A stretch of DNA of 64,000 bases from Prostheceraeus crozeri (Eukaryota; Platyhelminthes; Polycladida; Euryleptidae). The stretch covers positions 370,341 to 434,340 of the forward strand of contig CAJQUW010011534.1 in NCBI GenBank assembly GCA_907163375.1, given 5' to 3'. The notes under the pieces were generated by a model. The model made no database searches. It was not told the origin of the DNA and saw only the letters and a list, made by a program, of their open reading frames with translations. Position 1 is the first letter of the stretch, and every line of letters starts with the position of its first letter. A program made the translations under genes and the position numbers. Below, one piece after another: positions 1-10,270 of this stretch.

Positions 1-2283
1 ATGTGAAAGGCTCCGGCTCGGCTCCGGCTCCGGCTCCGACTTCAAATTCAGGTTCTATCTATGCTGGTTATCCTGGATCCGTTGAACGGGTTTTTGGATA
101 ACGGTGTGGCCTTTAGAGGCTTGCTACAATCATCAAATTAGTTTTCATTAACAAGCAACGACTTAAGTTAATAACAAAAATGATAATAGCCTAATATAAT
201 GACAAATAACATACTTGTCATATATTTTTGCATGAATCGACTATCTCTGAAAGATAAAATAAAGTTATAGCCAGGATTGGTTAAATTAGATAAAGATCTC
301 CCGCACTGGCTAAATATAAATTGGCCTAGCCTGCAACCAGTCTACTACGAGGCTACATCAAATAAGACCACATGAGTGATGATGATATACCTAATTAGCC
401 GTCACAGGGGCCGAATAGTAGTATAAGTTTTTTTACAAAGCTTGAATATGAAACTGGATAGCGTATGCCTCTAAATAGCTTATAGGGCCTGTATCTACTC
501 GAACATGAAAGGGTATCGGCTATATAGATACCTTATCACAAATATACCGTATCAATAAAGATATCAATTGCTTTATTGAATATTAAAGTGTATATAGGCT
601 AGCTTAGGTTGTTATTGTTATTTGTTATTGCCTTTATTCAATAGTCTGTTAGTCCATGAATAATATGATCGGTGGGTAGCCCACGACTCATCATCTGTAG
701 AAATTGTAATTTAGATAGCCTCATTGCAGTGTAGGCTAGAAATGTACAATTGAAAATTATACTTAAAAAATTAAAAATATCTAATTTAGGACAAGTTTTG
801 AATTCTATGCAGCATACTTAATAAGTAAGGCCTAACTTACATTATATTAATTTCGTATTTTTCATTATGGCGTAAAGTTGCACTAAATAATTCATCAATG
901 ATTCATGTATATTATTATATTCAATTTATATATAACACATTGCCACTATTCCTCTGATGATGGTTAGGCTGATGAAACTGAACTCGGAGTATCACACAGT
1001 ATGTTGCAGGATGCTATGCATAATAAAAATTTGACTGCGAGCACCGAGCAGAAATCCCATCTACTTTGCTAGCTTTCGAATGCGCGTGTGGTTTAATGTC
1101 ACAGACAATAGAAAAGGGATGTCAAAAGGCGCTTTTATTGAGAGCGTCTCAGTCTTTTTTTATTGTTTACATATAAGTCAGCATGATATCAGCATAAAGT
1201 GTTGACAGACGGAAAAAATAGTAATGAAAATTCTTGAAATCCACATGTCTATGACATTTGGGGAAATATTATTACACAATACGGCTCTTGTGCAGTCCTC
1301 CCCCCCCCCATTTTTTCTCTGGTCAAAAGATGCAGCACCATTGGATGTCCGTTTCAGCATCACCGGTTTGAGTGAAGCATTCCGTGCTGTTGTAAAAATC
1401 TACGTGGGTAATTGCGATGTCATGCTGGTCGCAAACTTCGTCACCAAGTCAACATTGTAATTTGCCTTCGGGTTTTTCGCATTGAAATATACCCTTTGAA
1501 TTTTGAAGTCAAAGGAAATTCATTGTGAATGAGATACCTTTAATTAAAATAATAGGGCGCTACTAGAAGTGGCTGGGATCGCTTATTGCTATAGCCATGT
1601 GAGGAGGTCATTCTTATCCCTCAATCAAATTGATCAAATTGAATAATGTTTTGAAAAATGTAGGTGGGGGGACTGCACAAGAGCCTACAATACAATCTAA
1701 GGAAATTGGCATTGTCACAGATACCAGTTGCTTCTGCCAGTAATACCGATAGATGATAGCCTACATAGTAACCGTCTTAGATTTAAGTACATTGCGCAAG
1801 TCAAATCAAGTAGCTATATTATCTTTGCTGACTGAACTGGAAATGTGTACATAAATGACTGGCGACTTGTCTCTAGGAATCTACAATCATCTAGTTAGCA
1901 TGCATATAACAAGTCTTCAAATTAATGGATTTTGGAGAATACGTTGTCAATATGGAAATTAGTCTTACGAAACATATGCAATAAAAAAATATTACACATG
2001 TGTGTAAATATATAATAAATATAATACAAAAGAAGGCGGCAACTGCAAAGAAAGATATCATGGAGGACAGATCATTGGTATACTTAAAAGACATATCTTT
2101 AGATTTCAAATGATTTAATTTTTTTATGATGCCAATTAATAACTTTCAAAATTCTAGATTTATATCAAAGCTCAGCAAACTATCGGAGCCGGAGCCGGAG
2201 CCTTTGTGATAAATCGGCTCCGGCTCCGGCTCCGACCAAAACCATCGGCTCCTTAAGGCTCCGGCTCCGGCTCCACAGCCCTG
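1..2283. mobile_element. hAT-type non-autonomous element, left end outside the window
   Basis: The right end reads ...GGCTCCACAGCCCTG, so its outward terminus is CAGGGCTGTGGAGCC, a typical hAT terminus. Both edges of the block carry runs of the hexamer GGCTCC (about 8-50 and 2183-2275), as expected for subterminal repeats. No transposase reading frame is present between them, so this is probably a non-autonomous copy. The true left terminus is not in the window. The first 8 bases after the right end (2284-2291) would be the target-site duplication, but the partner copy cannot be seen. The interior is AT-rich with no gene I can support; it holds a C10 homopolymer near 1299. Confidence 0.62.
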
Positions 2284-2692
2284 CTTCATGGTCTCTAATT
2301 CAAAAAGTACTTGATCGTGTATTTAAAGTTTTGTGACGTCTGATGCGTTTTTGATACTTAGATGACCCATAAGTACCCAAGGGTTCGTCAGTGCTGAAAG
2401 GCCCAAGTTACGGTATCTTATGACATCGAGAATGGCTGCAACATGATTTATCGCGGTATGAAGACCCTTGCTGTCAGATATGAGATATTTGCAATGAGTG
2501 ATTGATACGGAGTTTGACAGCAAAGTTTGAGGAGAATAGTGGGTTGAAATTCTGAAATGAGAATCCATTAGATTGCTCAGACGGAAGTTCTGTAGCCAAG
2601 ATTCCAGACAGGTTGATTGCTGTCAATAAAAGATTATTTCCGCTCTGTGTGTTCTATCAGCAGACATTTTCAACTAAGTCATACTGATCGTC
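2284..2692. other. AT-rich spacer, nothing recognised
   Basis: No gene or repeat could be supported here. A minus-strand frame of about 80 codons has no recognisable domain. Confidence 0.5.
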
Positions 2693-2697
2693 AAAAA
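2693..2697 (-). terminator. RNA polymerase III terminator of tRNA-Gln
   Basis: A run of five T on the minus strand begins four bases after the last base of the tRNA. This is the standard Pol III stop and supports a functional gene. Confidence 0.8.
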
Positions 2698-2701
2698 GTG
2701 G

Positions 2702-2773
2702 AGGTCCCACCGAGATTTGAACTCGGATCGCTGGATTCAAAGTCCAGAGTGCTAACCGTTACACCATGGGACC
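2702..2773 (-). tRNA. tRNA-Gln (anticodon UUG)
   Basis: The minus strand folds as a complete 72-nt cloverleaf. The acceptor stem is GGTCCCA pairing with TGGGACC, and the discriminator base is T as encoded. The D arm contains the A box (TGGTGTAACGG type). The anticodon arm is CTGGACTTTGAATCCAG with anticodon TTG. The T arm contains the B box GAGTTCAAATCTC. From memory the sequence is nearly identical to animal tRNA-Gln(TTG) genes. There is no intron, CCA is not encoded, and a T5 terminator follows directly. It is therefore probably a working gene rather than a SINE head. Confidence 0.95.
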
Positions 2774-3154
2774 ACGTGCAGCAGTGAATGATTCATTATT
2801 GAATGACAATGATCGCTGTGCACTTGTGCGCTGATAATCATTCTATTGTCAGCAAATTTGTTTACCTGCGTCTGGTTCCTTTTAGGATTAATCAGTCACT
2901 TGAATGCTTAACTGAACAATGGTTTTCTTGTTTGATCACCTCAGATTGACAGATAACGTGATACGAGTCTAATGCCCTTGTTGAACTTGAGAATGAATCA
3001 ACAGCCAACGAATTTCCCTAAATCTCAGCACTGAATTGGGATGCCGGTAAAATTATCAATTTTGATTCATCCGCAATTGAAATTTGCTAATTAGTGATTT
3101 AATAAGTTCAGGCGACACCGCACACGAGGATAGATGCCAGTCGAAATGAAATTT
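2774..3154. other. spacer, nothing recognised
   Basis: Unique-looking AT-rich sequence. No gene or repeat was found. Confidence 0.45.
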
Positions 3155-3385
3155 TGTCAGACCTACCTACCACTACAACACCTTTCCCTTCCTGCCGCTA
3201 CACAACGGATCTCTTTGCTACCTGCCTGCCGACTTTCAATGATGTTTGTGGGAGGTGTCGAGCCTGGACCCTTGGGATCGTTAGTCAGACCGTCCTACCC
3301 CTACACCACAGATGTCCTTCCTGACCGCTTACCTGCCGACTTTCAATGATGTTTGTGGGCGGTGTCGAGCTTTGATCCATGATGC
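3155..3385 (-). repeat. Diverged inverted copies of the 111/115-bp minisatellite
   Basis: Two degenerate units contain TGCCGACTTTCAATGATG, GGTGTCGAGCCTGGACCC and CAGACCGTCCTACCCCTAC. These match the reverse complement of the array at 4629-5455. The copies are more diverged than units within that array, so they are probably older. The two arrays point in opposite directions about 1.25 kb apart. Confidence 0.8.
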
Positions 3386-4628
3386 TTCGAAAATATTCAC
3401 AGCGTGACGAAACAGCTCGAATGTGTGATCTCAATGATTTCTAGTGACACTCATGCTGTGTTCTTATCCTGTCAATGTTCGTGAGGACGACATAGGAAAT
3501 CTGCTCGACTTTGACTCATTGTCGACAGCAAGGAGAGTACAGATGGCATTAATTAGTGCTCCCTACTTTCGCCGCTGGAATTCTGTCTTAAAATCCTTCC
3601 ATTAAGTTTTAAGAAGGAAATTTCTCTTCAACTTCGGAAAGAAACGGATTGCAGATTGTTTAGTGAAAGGATGGCTGTCAAACATTGTTTGAATGGACCG
3701 TTGTGAGAAACCTTCCATTAAATGAATAATGAAGCAGAATTTTGAATTTATTAGTCATTGAATAGTGCAGTCATCGTTCAGTAGCAGTCATTAACGATAT
3801 TTCAGAAGTGTGTGCACCTTTCATAATCCGAAGCTGATGAATACATGCACTGTATAATTGCGATAAATCTATCCACAACATGACTTTCAAACGCATGTCC
3901 CGACCGAATGGAATAGGACCGAAGTTTCCTTGTGTCTCGTAGGAGGTGAGTTAAAGGGTCTTTCTGTCCCTGTTGCTCTGGTGTTGGCAATCTCATTGCC
4001 TTTCTTCGATGACTCATTTGTATTGCGGGATAATCTGACAATTGAATCATTAGTTAATGTGATATGTATTCGATCTCCCCAGATATGCGTCTTCACATAA
4101 TGAATGTACTAATGAATTTGAAGGAAAATATTTTCCTTTTAAGATGATGAATGTAAAATAGGTCCATTTCGGGCAGGATCGGCCAATTATGAGTCATCTC
4201 TGTCGTCTTTGCAAATCCATACAAAGCACTTCGTTCCATTATTGATTGTAGAAACGAGGAATCGATTTAGCTACAGATAAAACTGCTTAAAATTGGTTGT
4301 CTGAATATGTTTGGAGAACTTTCAAAACTGTTTCTTTTACAATTAATTGCGGAGTGGGATATTCATTTGATTTCTCTGTCTCCACACTTCCGGTCTTCAA
4401 TAGCGAACATTCGAGAGGGGATTCGTCAACTGTCTGCTGTCTGACGGTATAATGAGAACGCCGGCAAGGATCATTGAAGCATCAAATCCGGACAAATCAC
4501 TCTCCTCTGACTTCACTATGATGAAAGGAAAATATGAGGACAAAATGTATCCGTAGATTATGACAACTAACAGAATTTGTGTCAAATATTAGAAAATAAT
4601 TCCAATGTGAAGTCAACGAAAATCAGAA
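3386..4628. other. Spacer between the two minisatellite arrays
   Basis: AT-rich sequence without a supported gene. Overlapping minus-strand frames at 3802-4096 (82 and 69 codons) lack any recognised domain. Confidence 0.4.
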
Positions 4629-5455
4629 GGGACATCCGTGCTGCAGGGGTAGGAAGGCCTGACTGACGATCCCAGGGATCCAGGCTCGACACCGCTCACA
4701 GGCATAATTGGAAGTCGGCAAGGAAGCAAGCAAGCAAGCAGGAAGAACATGCGTGCTGCAGGGGTAGGAAGGCCTGACTGACGATCCCAGGGATCCAGGC
4801 TCGACACCGCTCACAGGCATAATTGGAAGTCGGCAAGGAAGCAAGCAAGCAGGATGAACATGCGTGGTGTAGGAGTAGGAAGGCCTGACTGACGATCCCA
4901 AGGATCCAGGCTCGACACCGCTCACAGGCATAATTGGAAGTCGGCAAGGAAGCAAGCAAGCAGGATGAACATGCGTGGTGTAGGAGTAGGAAGGCCTGAC
5001 TGACGATCCCAAGGATCCAGGCTCGACACCGCTAACAGGCATAATTGGAAGTCGGCAAGGAAGCAAGCAAGCAAGCAGGATGAACATGCGTGGTGTAGGA
5101 GTAGGAAGGCCTGACTGATGATCCCAAGGATCCAGGCTCGACACCGCCCACAGGCATAATTGGAAGTCGGCATTGAAGCAAGCAAGCAGGATGAACATGC
5201 GTGGTGTAGGAGTAGGAAGGCCTGACTGACGATCCCAAGGATCCAGGCTCGACACCGCCCACAGGCATAATTGGAAGTCGGCAAGGAAGCAAGCAAGCAA
5301 GCAGGATGAACATGCGTGGTATAGGAGTAGGAAGGCCTGACTGACGATCCCAAGGATCCAGGCTCGACACCGCTAACAGGCATAATTGGAAGTCGGCAAG
5401 GAAGCAAGCAAGCAAGCAGGATGAACATGCGTGGTGTAAGGGTACGAAGATCTCG
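4629..5455 (+). repeat. Tandem minisatellite, about seven units of 111 or 115 bp
   Basis: The landmark GTGCTG/GTGGTG recurs at 4638, 4753, 4864, 4975, 5090, 5201, 5316 and 5431. The steps are therefore 115, 111, 111, 115, 111, 115 and 115 bp. The 4-bp difference comes from one AAGC more or less in the short AAGCAAGC tract inside each unit. Each unit carries AAGGCCTGACTGACGATCCC, CCAGGCTCGACACCGC and CATAATTGGAAGTCGGC. Units are nearly identical, which suggests recent expansion or homogenisation. Open frames across the array are by-products of the repeat and change frame with each 115-bp unit. Confidence 0.95.
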
Positions 5456-6328
5456 ATCACAAGGATTCAGAGTCAGCTTCCTGATTCTTTTACTCAGTCA
5501 AATGGTCCCATAGTTATAATGTGGTAGAGGTCAAAGAATGTCGTGCATAGGAAGCATAACTCTTCAACATAGTCTTCACTGTTGGTATAGTTGTGACGCA
5601 AAAGTTTGGAGATAGACAATCTTTTCTGTGATTATAATTTGAGATGTCATGTCTGTAAATAAGTAGATAAGAAAAATCCGAGTCGCCTCCGGGGATGTTA
5701 TCGCATTGATGAATTTCTTGTTGATACAAAAATCCGCTCCGGGCGTCCTTCATTATTCAGTTATGCACTGAACGAAGCTCCTCATCCAATTTGTGGCAAA
5801 TTGGCGGAGGGTTTTCTGGAATTACAAATTTCGTTTGTGATCCAATTTCCTGAATGAGGATAAGTAACTGCTAAAATGATGTGTTTCTTGTCATTCTTTT
5901 CTCTTGTGTCATGCCACAGTTCAGATAATATTTCTCATGGAAATGAACTTCTGATAGATGAATAACGGAAATGTATCAGAATGAAAGTCGTGTTTGATCA
6001 GATAGTTCATCATTTGCTTCTGAATAGAGTTTTAGCTTCATTACTCCTACGCTGGGTTAAATTTAGGAATGAGATGAATTCTACTAATGAGACAATGAAT
6101 TAATGACTACTTGACTCCTGTCCCAACTTGATGTCCGTAAGTAACCCAGTTAACTGATTTATCCTATTCAGACGGTTGTCAATGAGACACAATTTTTGTG
6201 TAGCAAAGAACTTAAAGTTGTGAAAAAAGTATTGTAAAATAGGAATCGAAGTAATTCTAAAAAGCTATTTTTGTGTTTTTCCCGACATTGTATACGGTTT
6301 TATGATTTCTTTCCATTTTTGTGATTTA
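5456..6328. other. Spacer, nothing recognised
   Basis: AT-rich, with no supported coding region. I searched for an upstream exon of the C16orf89-like gene with a phase-1 donor and found none that stays open. Confidence 0.45.
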
Positions 6329-8062
6329 CAGGGTGGCGCACGTAAACCTCCGGATTTTAAACTCTTATTACTCCTCAAGTATTCATCCAATCGCCATGAA
6401 ATTTCGACTCATGCTAGTTTGGAGTATAGGATTTATGATGATTATACCTGTTGTACTGAGAATTGTCAGAAAATTCTGATTCTATTGACCGAATGACATG
6501 TACTCATTTTGTTGACATCGAAAATCTAGGTCAAGTTAATTAACTTAACATGAATCGTATTCTGCACAACGAATTGTGCGCAGACTTGAAGTGAATATTG
6601 TTCAGTTACTTCCATGTCATATAAAATACCATTCGACGATTAAATCACTATCTGAAAAGAATCGAATATACTGTAGAAGAATGGATGATTATTCGGTTGC
6701 AGAACGAGCAAAATGCTCGGCTTGGTACGAATGGCTCAAGAGTCCAGTGGAGGTACAAAGGCTTTATCATTCAGAGTATGGGAAGAACGCGAGAGCACCG
6801 GATGCCCGTACCATACAGCGGTGGCACACAAACCTGTTGACCAGTGGTAGTGTGGTGACTGTCAAGCGGGACCGGTCATCTTCTGAACGAACGGAGCAGA
6901 ATGTGGAACGAGTTGTGCAGCACTTGGAGGAGGACCCAAACACACCTACCCGTCGTGCATCTAATGCCTTCAAGTGAGTCGCCGCACTATCCAGCGCATA
7001 CTCCATGACTATGGATGGCATCCGTACAAGGTCCAGGGGGTGAAGCGATTACACGAAGAAGATCTGGAAAACCGAATGGAGTTCGCAGAACAGGAGCTAC
7101 AGCGCATCCAAGCCAACCCGAGCCATTTGGTGGAACTAACCTGGTCCGATGAAGCTCACTTCCATCTGGATGGTGGTGTGAATCGCCACAATTGTCGTTA
7201 TTGGGCCAACCAGAACCCTCATTGGATCAAGCAAGAGTCTATGCACTCGCCACGCACCACCGTCTGGGCGGCAATCAGGCATCTACGGACCGTTTTTCTT
7301 TGACGCCTCCGTCAACAAGGATCGGTATCTCAAGATGCTACAGGAGGAATTTTGGCCAGCGGTGCAGTTGGACAGAAAAGGCAGGAGCATCATATTCATG
7401 CGGGATGGTGCACCTCCACACTGGGAACTTCCTGTGCGTGAGTGGTTGAACAAGAAGATGCCTAACAGATGGATGGGACGTGGATCTCCTAACATGCCCT
7501 GACCACCGCGTTCACCTGACCTGACGCCTTGCGATTTCTTCTTGTGGGGTTTTGTCAAGTCTAAGGTTTACCATACACGGCCAACATCCATGCAAGACCT
7601 GAAGGACAGCATCATACAAGCATTTCAAGAAGTGACAACTGAGATGTGTCGAGAAACTGCTCTGGCCTACCAAAAGCGACTCGAATCCGTCCTCGAGAAT
7701 GGAGGAGGACACGTTGAAGTTCAATGACTACTAACACCTTTCTTGTGTTTTTCATTTAATAAATGTTTTCTATGACATTTACCTTAATTCGTTTTGGTCA
7801 TTATTGATAAAGACGTGGGGAAAATAAAGGGAAAAGTTTATCATTAAATTTTACATGTTAAGATACATTGTTGGTATGTCAATTTTACTACATGTCATTC
7901 GGTCAATAGAATCAGAATTTTCTGACAATTCTCAGCACAACAGGTATAATCATCATAAATCCTATACTCCAAACTAGTATGAGTCGAAATTTCATGACGA
8001 TCGGATGAATATTTGAGGAGTAATAAAAGTTTAAAATCCGGAGGTTTACGTGCACCACCTTA
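6329..8062 (+). mobile_element. Tc1/mariner-superfamily transposon with long terminal inverted repeats
   Basis: Terminal inverted repeats of about 175 bp (6329-6505 and 7885-8062) start CAGGGTGGCGCACGTAAACC on the left and TAAGGTGGTGCACGTAAACC on the right, read inward. Both sides abut TA dinucleotides (6327-6328 and 8063-8064), the target duplication of this superfamily. The 1.73-kb element encloses a single broken transposase on the plus strand. The arms are similar but visibly diverged, so the copy is not brand new. Confidence 0.9.
6681..7727 (+). pseudogene. Tc1/mariner-type (DD37D) transposase, broken
   Basis: The likely start is the ATG at 6681 (MDDYSVAERAKCSAWYEWL). An N-terminal helix-turn-helix region, including ARTIQRWHTNL and SRRTIQRILHDYGWHPYKVQ, is followed by the RNase H-like DDE/D catalytic domain. 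The catalytic aspartates are in TWSDEAHF, FMRDGAPPHW and PRSPDLTPCDFFLWG. The last two are separated by 37 residues, which fits DD37D mariner-like groups. I see three lesions. A frameshift lies near 6974, a compensating one near 7275, and a TGA at 7500-7502 replaces the Trp normally found before PPRSPD. The end of the frame (7725-7727) is normal. The protein would cut and paste the element but cannot be made from this copy. Confidence 0.9.
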
Positions 8063-8064
8063 TA

Positions 8065-9191
8065 TGTCTTTATAATTGTGTAATCTACGATACATAATCT
8101 ATGATTTTCTGTGTGCACTTCAAATCTGATCATTTATTAATGATTGATTGCTGTATAGATAGGGCCGGATCGGTGATATAGATTTCAAAGTTTAGTCAGA
8201 ATTAAAAAGTGCGTCAAAATATATAATTTTACATTTTTCATGACAAAGGAAATCTTTTCTAGATTTCTTTTTCTAGAAAAATAAGATTTGTAAGTCTTTT
8301 TTCACCAAAGCAAAAATAATAACGGAAAATATTAATATATTTCTACCAGCTCTTTGGTTATCGTCAGAAAGAAGGATTTTACATGGAGACAAAATTCAAA
8401 ATTCATGTATAGGGACTAACATGGAGATGAGTAAAATGATCTCTATTCAAATGATAGAAATCAGAGTTCGACCGAAAGAAATAGGAAGTGGGCCTCAATG
8501 ATCTCTTCCGTGTTGCCTGCAAAATTGAAAATACTTTAATGTCGGCTACACGAAACAAGAACCACAGAGACCCACTCAAGATGCGTGTTATACATATAGA
8601 ACGTCTGTGAAGGCTTCTTGGTTCTTCTTTGTTTTTATTGTTATTAAGGGTTACAATACGAAGAAGAGCATTTTAGACAGAGCTAATATAAAGATGGATA
8701 CTTTGCACTAGTTGTGTAAATAACTATAAAATATGTTATATGGGGCATGAAGACAAGGGCAGTGAAAAGCAAATTCTTCATATCCCCATCGAACTTTGAA
8801 GGCGCGGGACATCAGAGCACCGTCCATTTTGTACATTTTTGAACTACAATAGAGATACCTCTTGCTTCTTGCTTCAAACCTGACTATGATCTCCTGTCGC
8901 TTTATGAATCTTATCGCTGGACATGGATACAAAGACTGAGGACACTCTTTATGCTGCATGGATAGTAGCTGCAGTGAACGTCTGATTTGGTGAATATACC
9001 GATTAGAATTTCAAAATTAGCAAGGGGCTCAAAACTTTTAATTGTTTGAACTGTTTCAAATGATAACTTTCGAAACACTGTCCAATCCTATTTTTAAACA
9101 ATGATTATTTTAACCTATCTTAAATTATTTGACATTTTAATTCAGCAGTTCTGCTTTATTGTCTGATCTACCGTTTTTTTCTCTTCAACAG
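8065..9191. other. Spacer before the C16orf89-like exon
   Basis: No gene was recognised. The last 30 bases form a strong polypyrimidine tract ending in CAG, the splice acceptor of the following exon. Confidence 0.5.
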
Positions 9192-9353
9192 TGTTTACTT
9201 GCTCACACATCGGCTACATGGAATTCGCCAACATTTCCTTCATCGATCGAATCATTGGTTGGCAGCATCCATCGGGCTGTTTCCATGACCCTTCGAATCA
9301 ACCGAAAATCAAGCCTGGCCAGCGACATCTTCTCAAAGACGTTGAATTGAAAG
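9192..9353 (+). CDS. Internal exon of a C16orf89 (UPF0764)-like gene
   Basis: A pyrimidine-rich tract (CCGTTTTTTTCTCTTCAACAG) precedes this 162-nt exon, and AAAG|GTGAGT is a near-consensus donor. The open frame includes TCSHIGYMEFANISFIDRI, IGWQHPSGCFHDPS and RHLLKDVELK. This matches the conserved C-terminal part of human C16orf89, which I recall as GGFSDFYKLRWLEAILSWQ followed by GCFGEP. The exon begins in phase 1 and ends one base into a codon. The next exon (35617) begins with the two bases that complete an Asp, giving DGCSSHMTAV, the most conserved block of the family. The human protein is secreted and of unknown function. Earlier exons were not found; they may lie before the window. Confidence 0.85.
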
Positions 9354-9918
9354 GTGAGTTCTTGGAAACCAACACGGCCGACACGGCATATTCTAGCAAA
9401 CATGAGCATCTCGCTCTAACATTTTCTTCGCCCGGATTGGATTTTTATGCAAAAGATAACCAAGAAACTTCGCTATTTTCACGACAAGAATGAAGCGCAC
9501 AATTCAGTATGCGACATATTATCGGTATCATTGAATGCGACAGTTCATTACGCACGGTATCGAGACGTCTGTATATTAATCGGTTAAACGGTCCGCGGTT
9601 AAATTGCATGAACCGAAGTCATTAGTCCAATCTACAGCAGCGTTTCCACAATGTGGGTATTTAATAGCTTTTAGCTACTAGGTGTGCTTTAAAAGAAAGA
9701 AACAAATTTAAAGTAATGCCGGCCTACATTAAATAATAGCCACAGAAGCATTTCTCTATATCACTGGGTATTATTGTTCTTCCGTGTCCAGTTCTGGCAT
9801 GGTACAATGGGAAAATGTACCTATCAATGGATGAATGGGTACTTCTATTCTTTCTCCCCCACATTTTTCAATGTTTCCAAATTCATCGAATTTTGTCAAA
9901 CTTAGTAACATTGGATTT

Positions 9919-10270
9919 AGAATAGACTTGATGAAAAAATAACCTTCTGCGGATACTAAATTGATTTATTACGATAACCAATATTTCGCCTTGTGGCTTT
10001 GTCAAGGTTACAATAAGTAGAGCAGAGAGTGGTAAAAGGTGGGCCTATTTAAACAAACTGAGTACAGCTAAAGGAGAAACATTAACTTGGATGCTTGCGG
10101 CCTTGACTTGCCGCATTGCGGATTGACTTGCGGCCTTGAGAAAGCCGCAAGGCGAAAGATCGGTTATCGTAATAAATCAATTTAGTATCCGCAGAAGGTT
10201 ATTTTTTTCATCACGCTTCCATTCCGGATACGAGGATCACCTGATTTATTTGGAATAGAATAGACTTGAT
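9919..10270. mobile_element. Fold-back MITE inside a 14-bp direct repeat
   Basis: Inverted arms of about 80 bp run inward from 9930 and outward to 10212. Both contain ATAACCTTCTGCGGATAC, AAATTGATTTATTACG and CGCCTTG. The intervening loop is rich in GCCTTGACTTGC motifs. The direct repeat AGAATAGACTTGAT occurs at 9919-9932 and again at 10257-10270, so the insertion may be about 338 bp long and include 45-60 bp beyond the right arm. No coding capacity. The family is unknown. Confidence 0.7.

Noticed and set aside
4629-5455. CRISPR-like array
   Set aside because: Units are contiguous 111/115-bp repeats without unique spacers, in a eukaryotic context.
4623-5460. Long minus-strand open frames (up to 225 codons) with repeated SLDPWDRQSGLPT-like blocks
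   Set aside because: They are translations of the minisatellite. The frame changes with each 115-bp unit and no signal for a gene is present.
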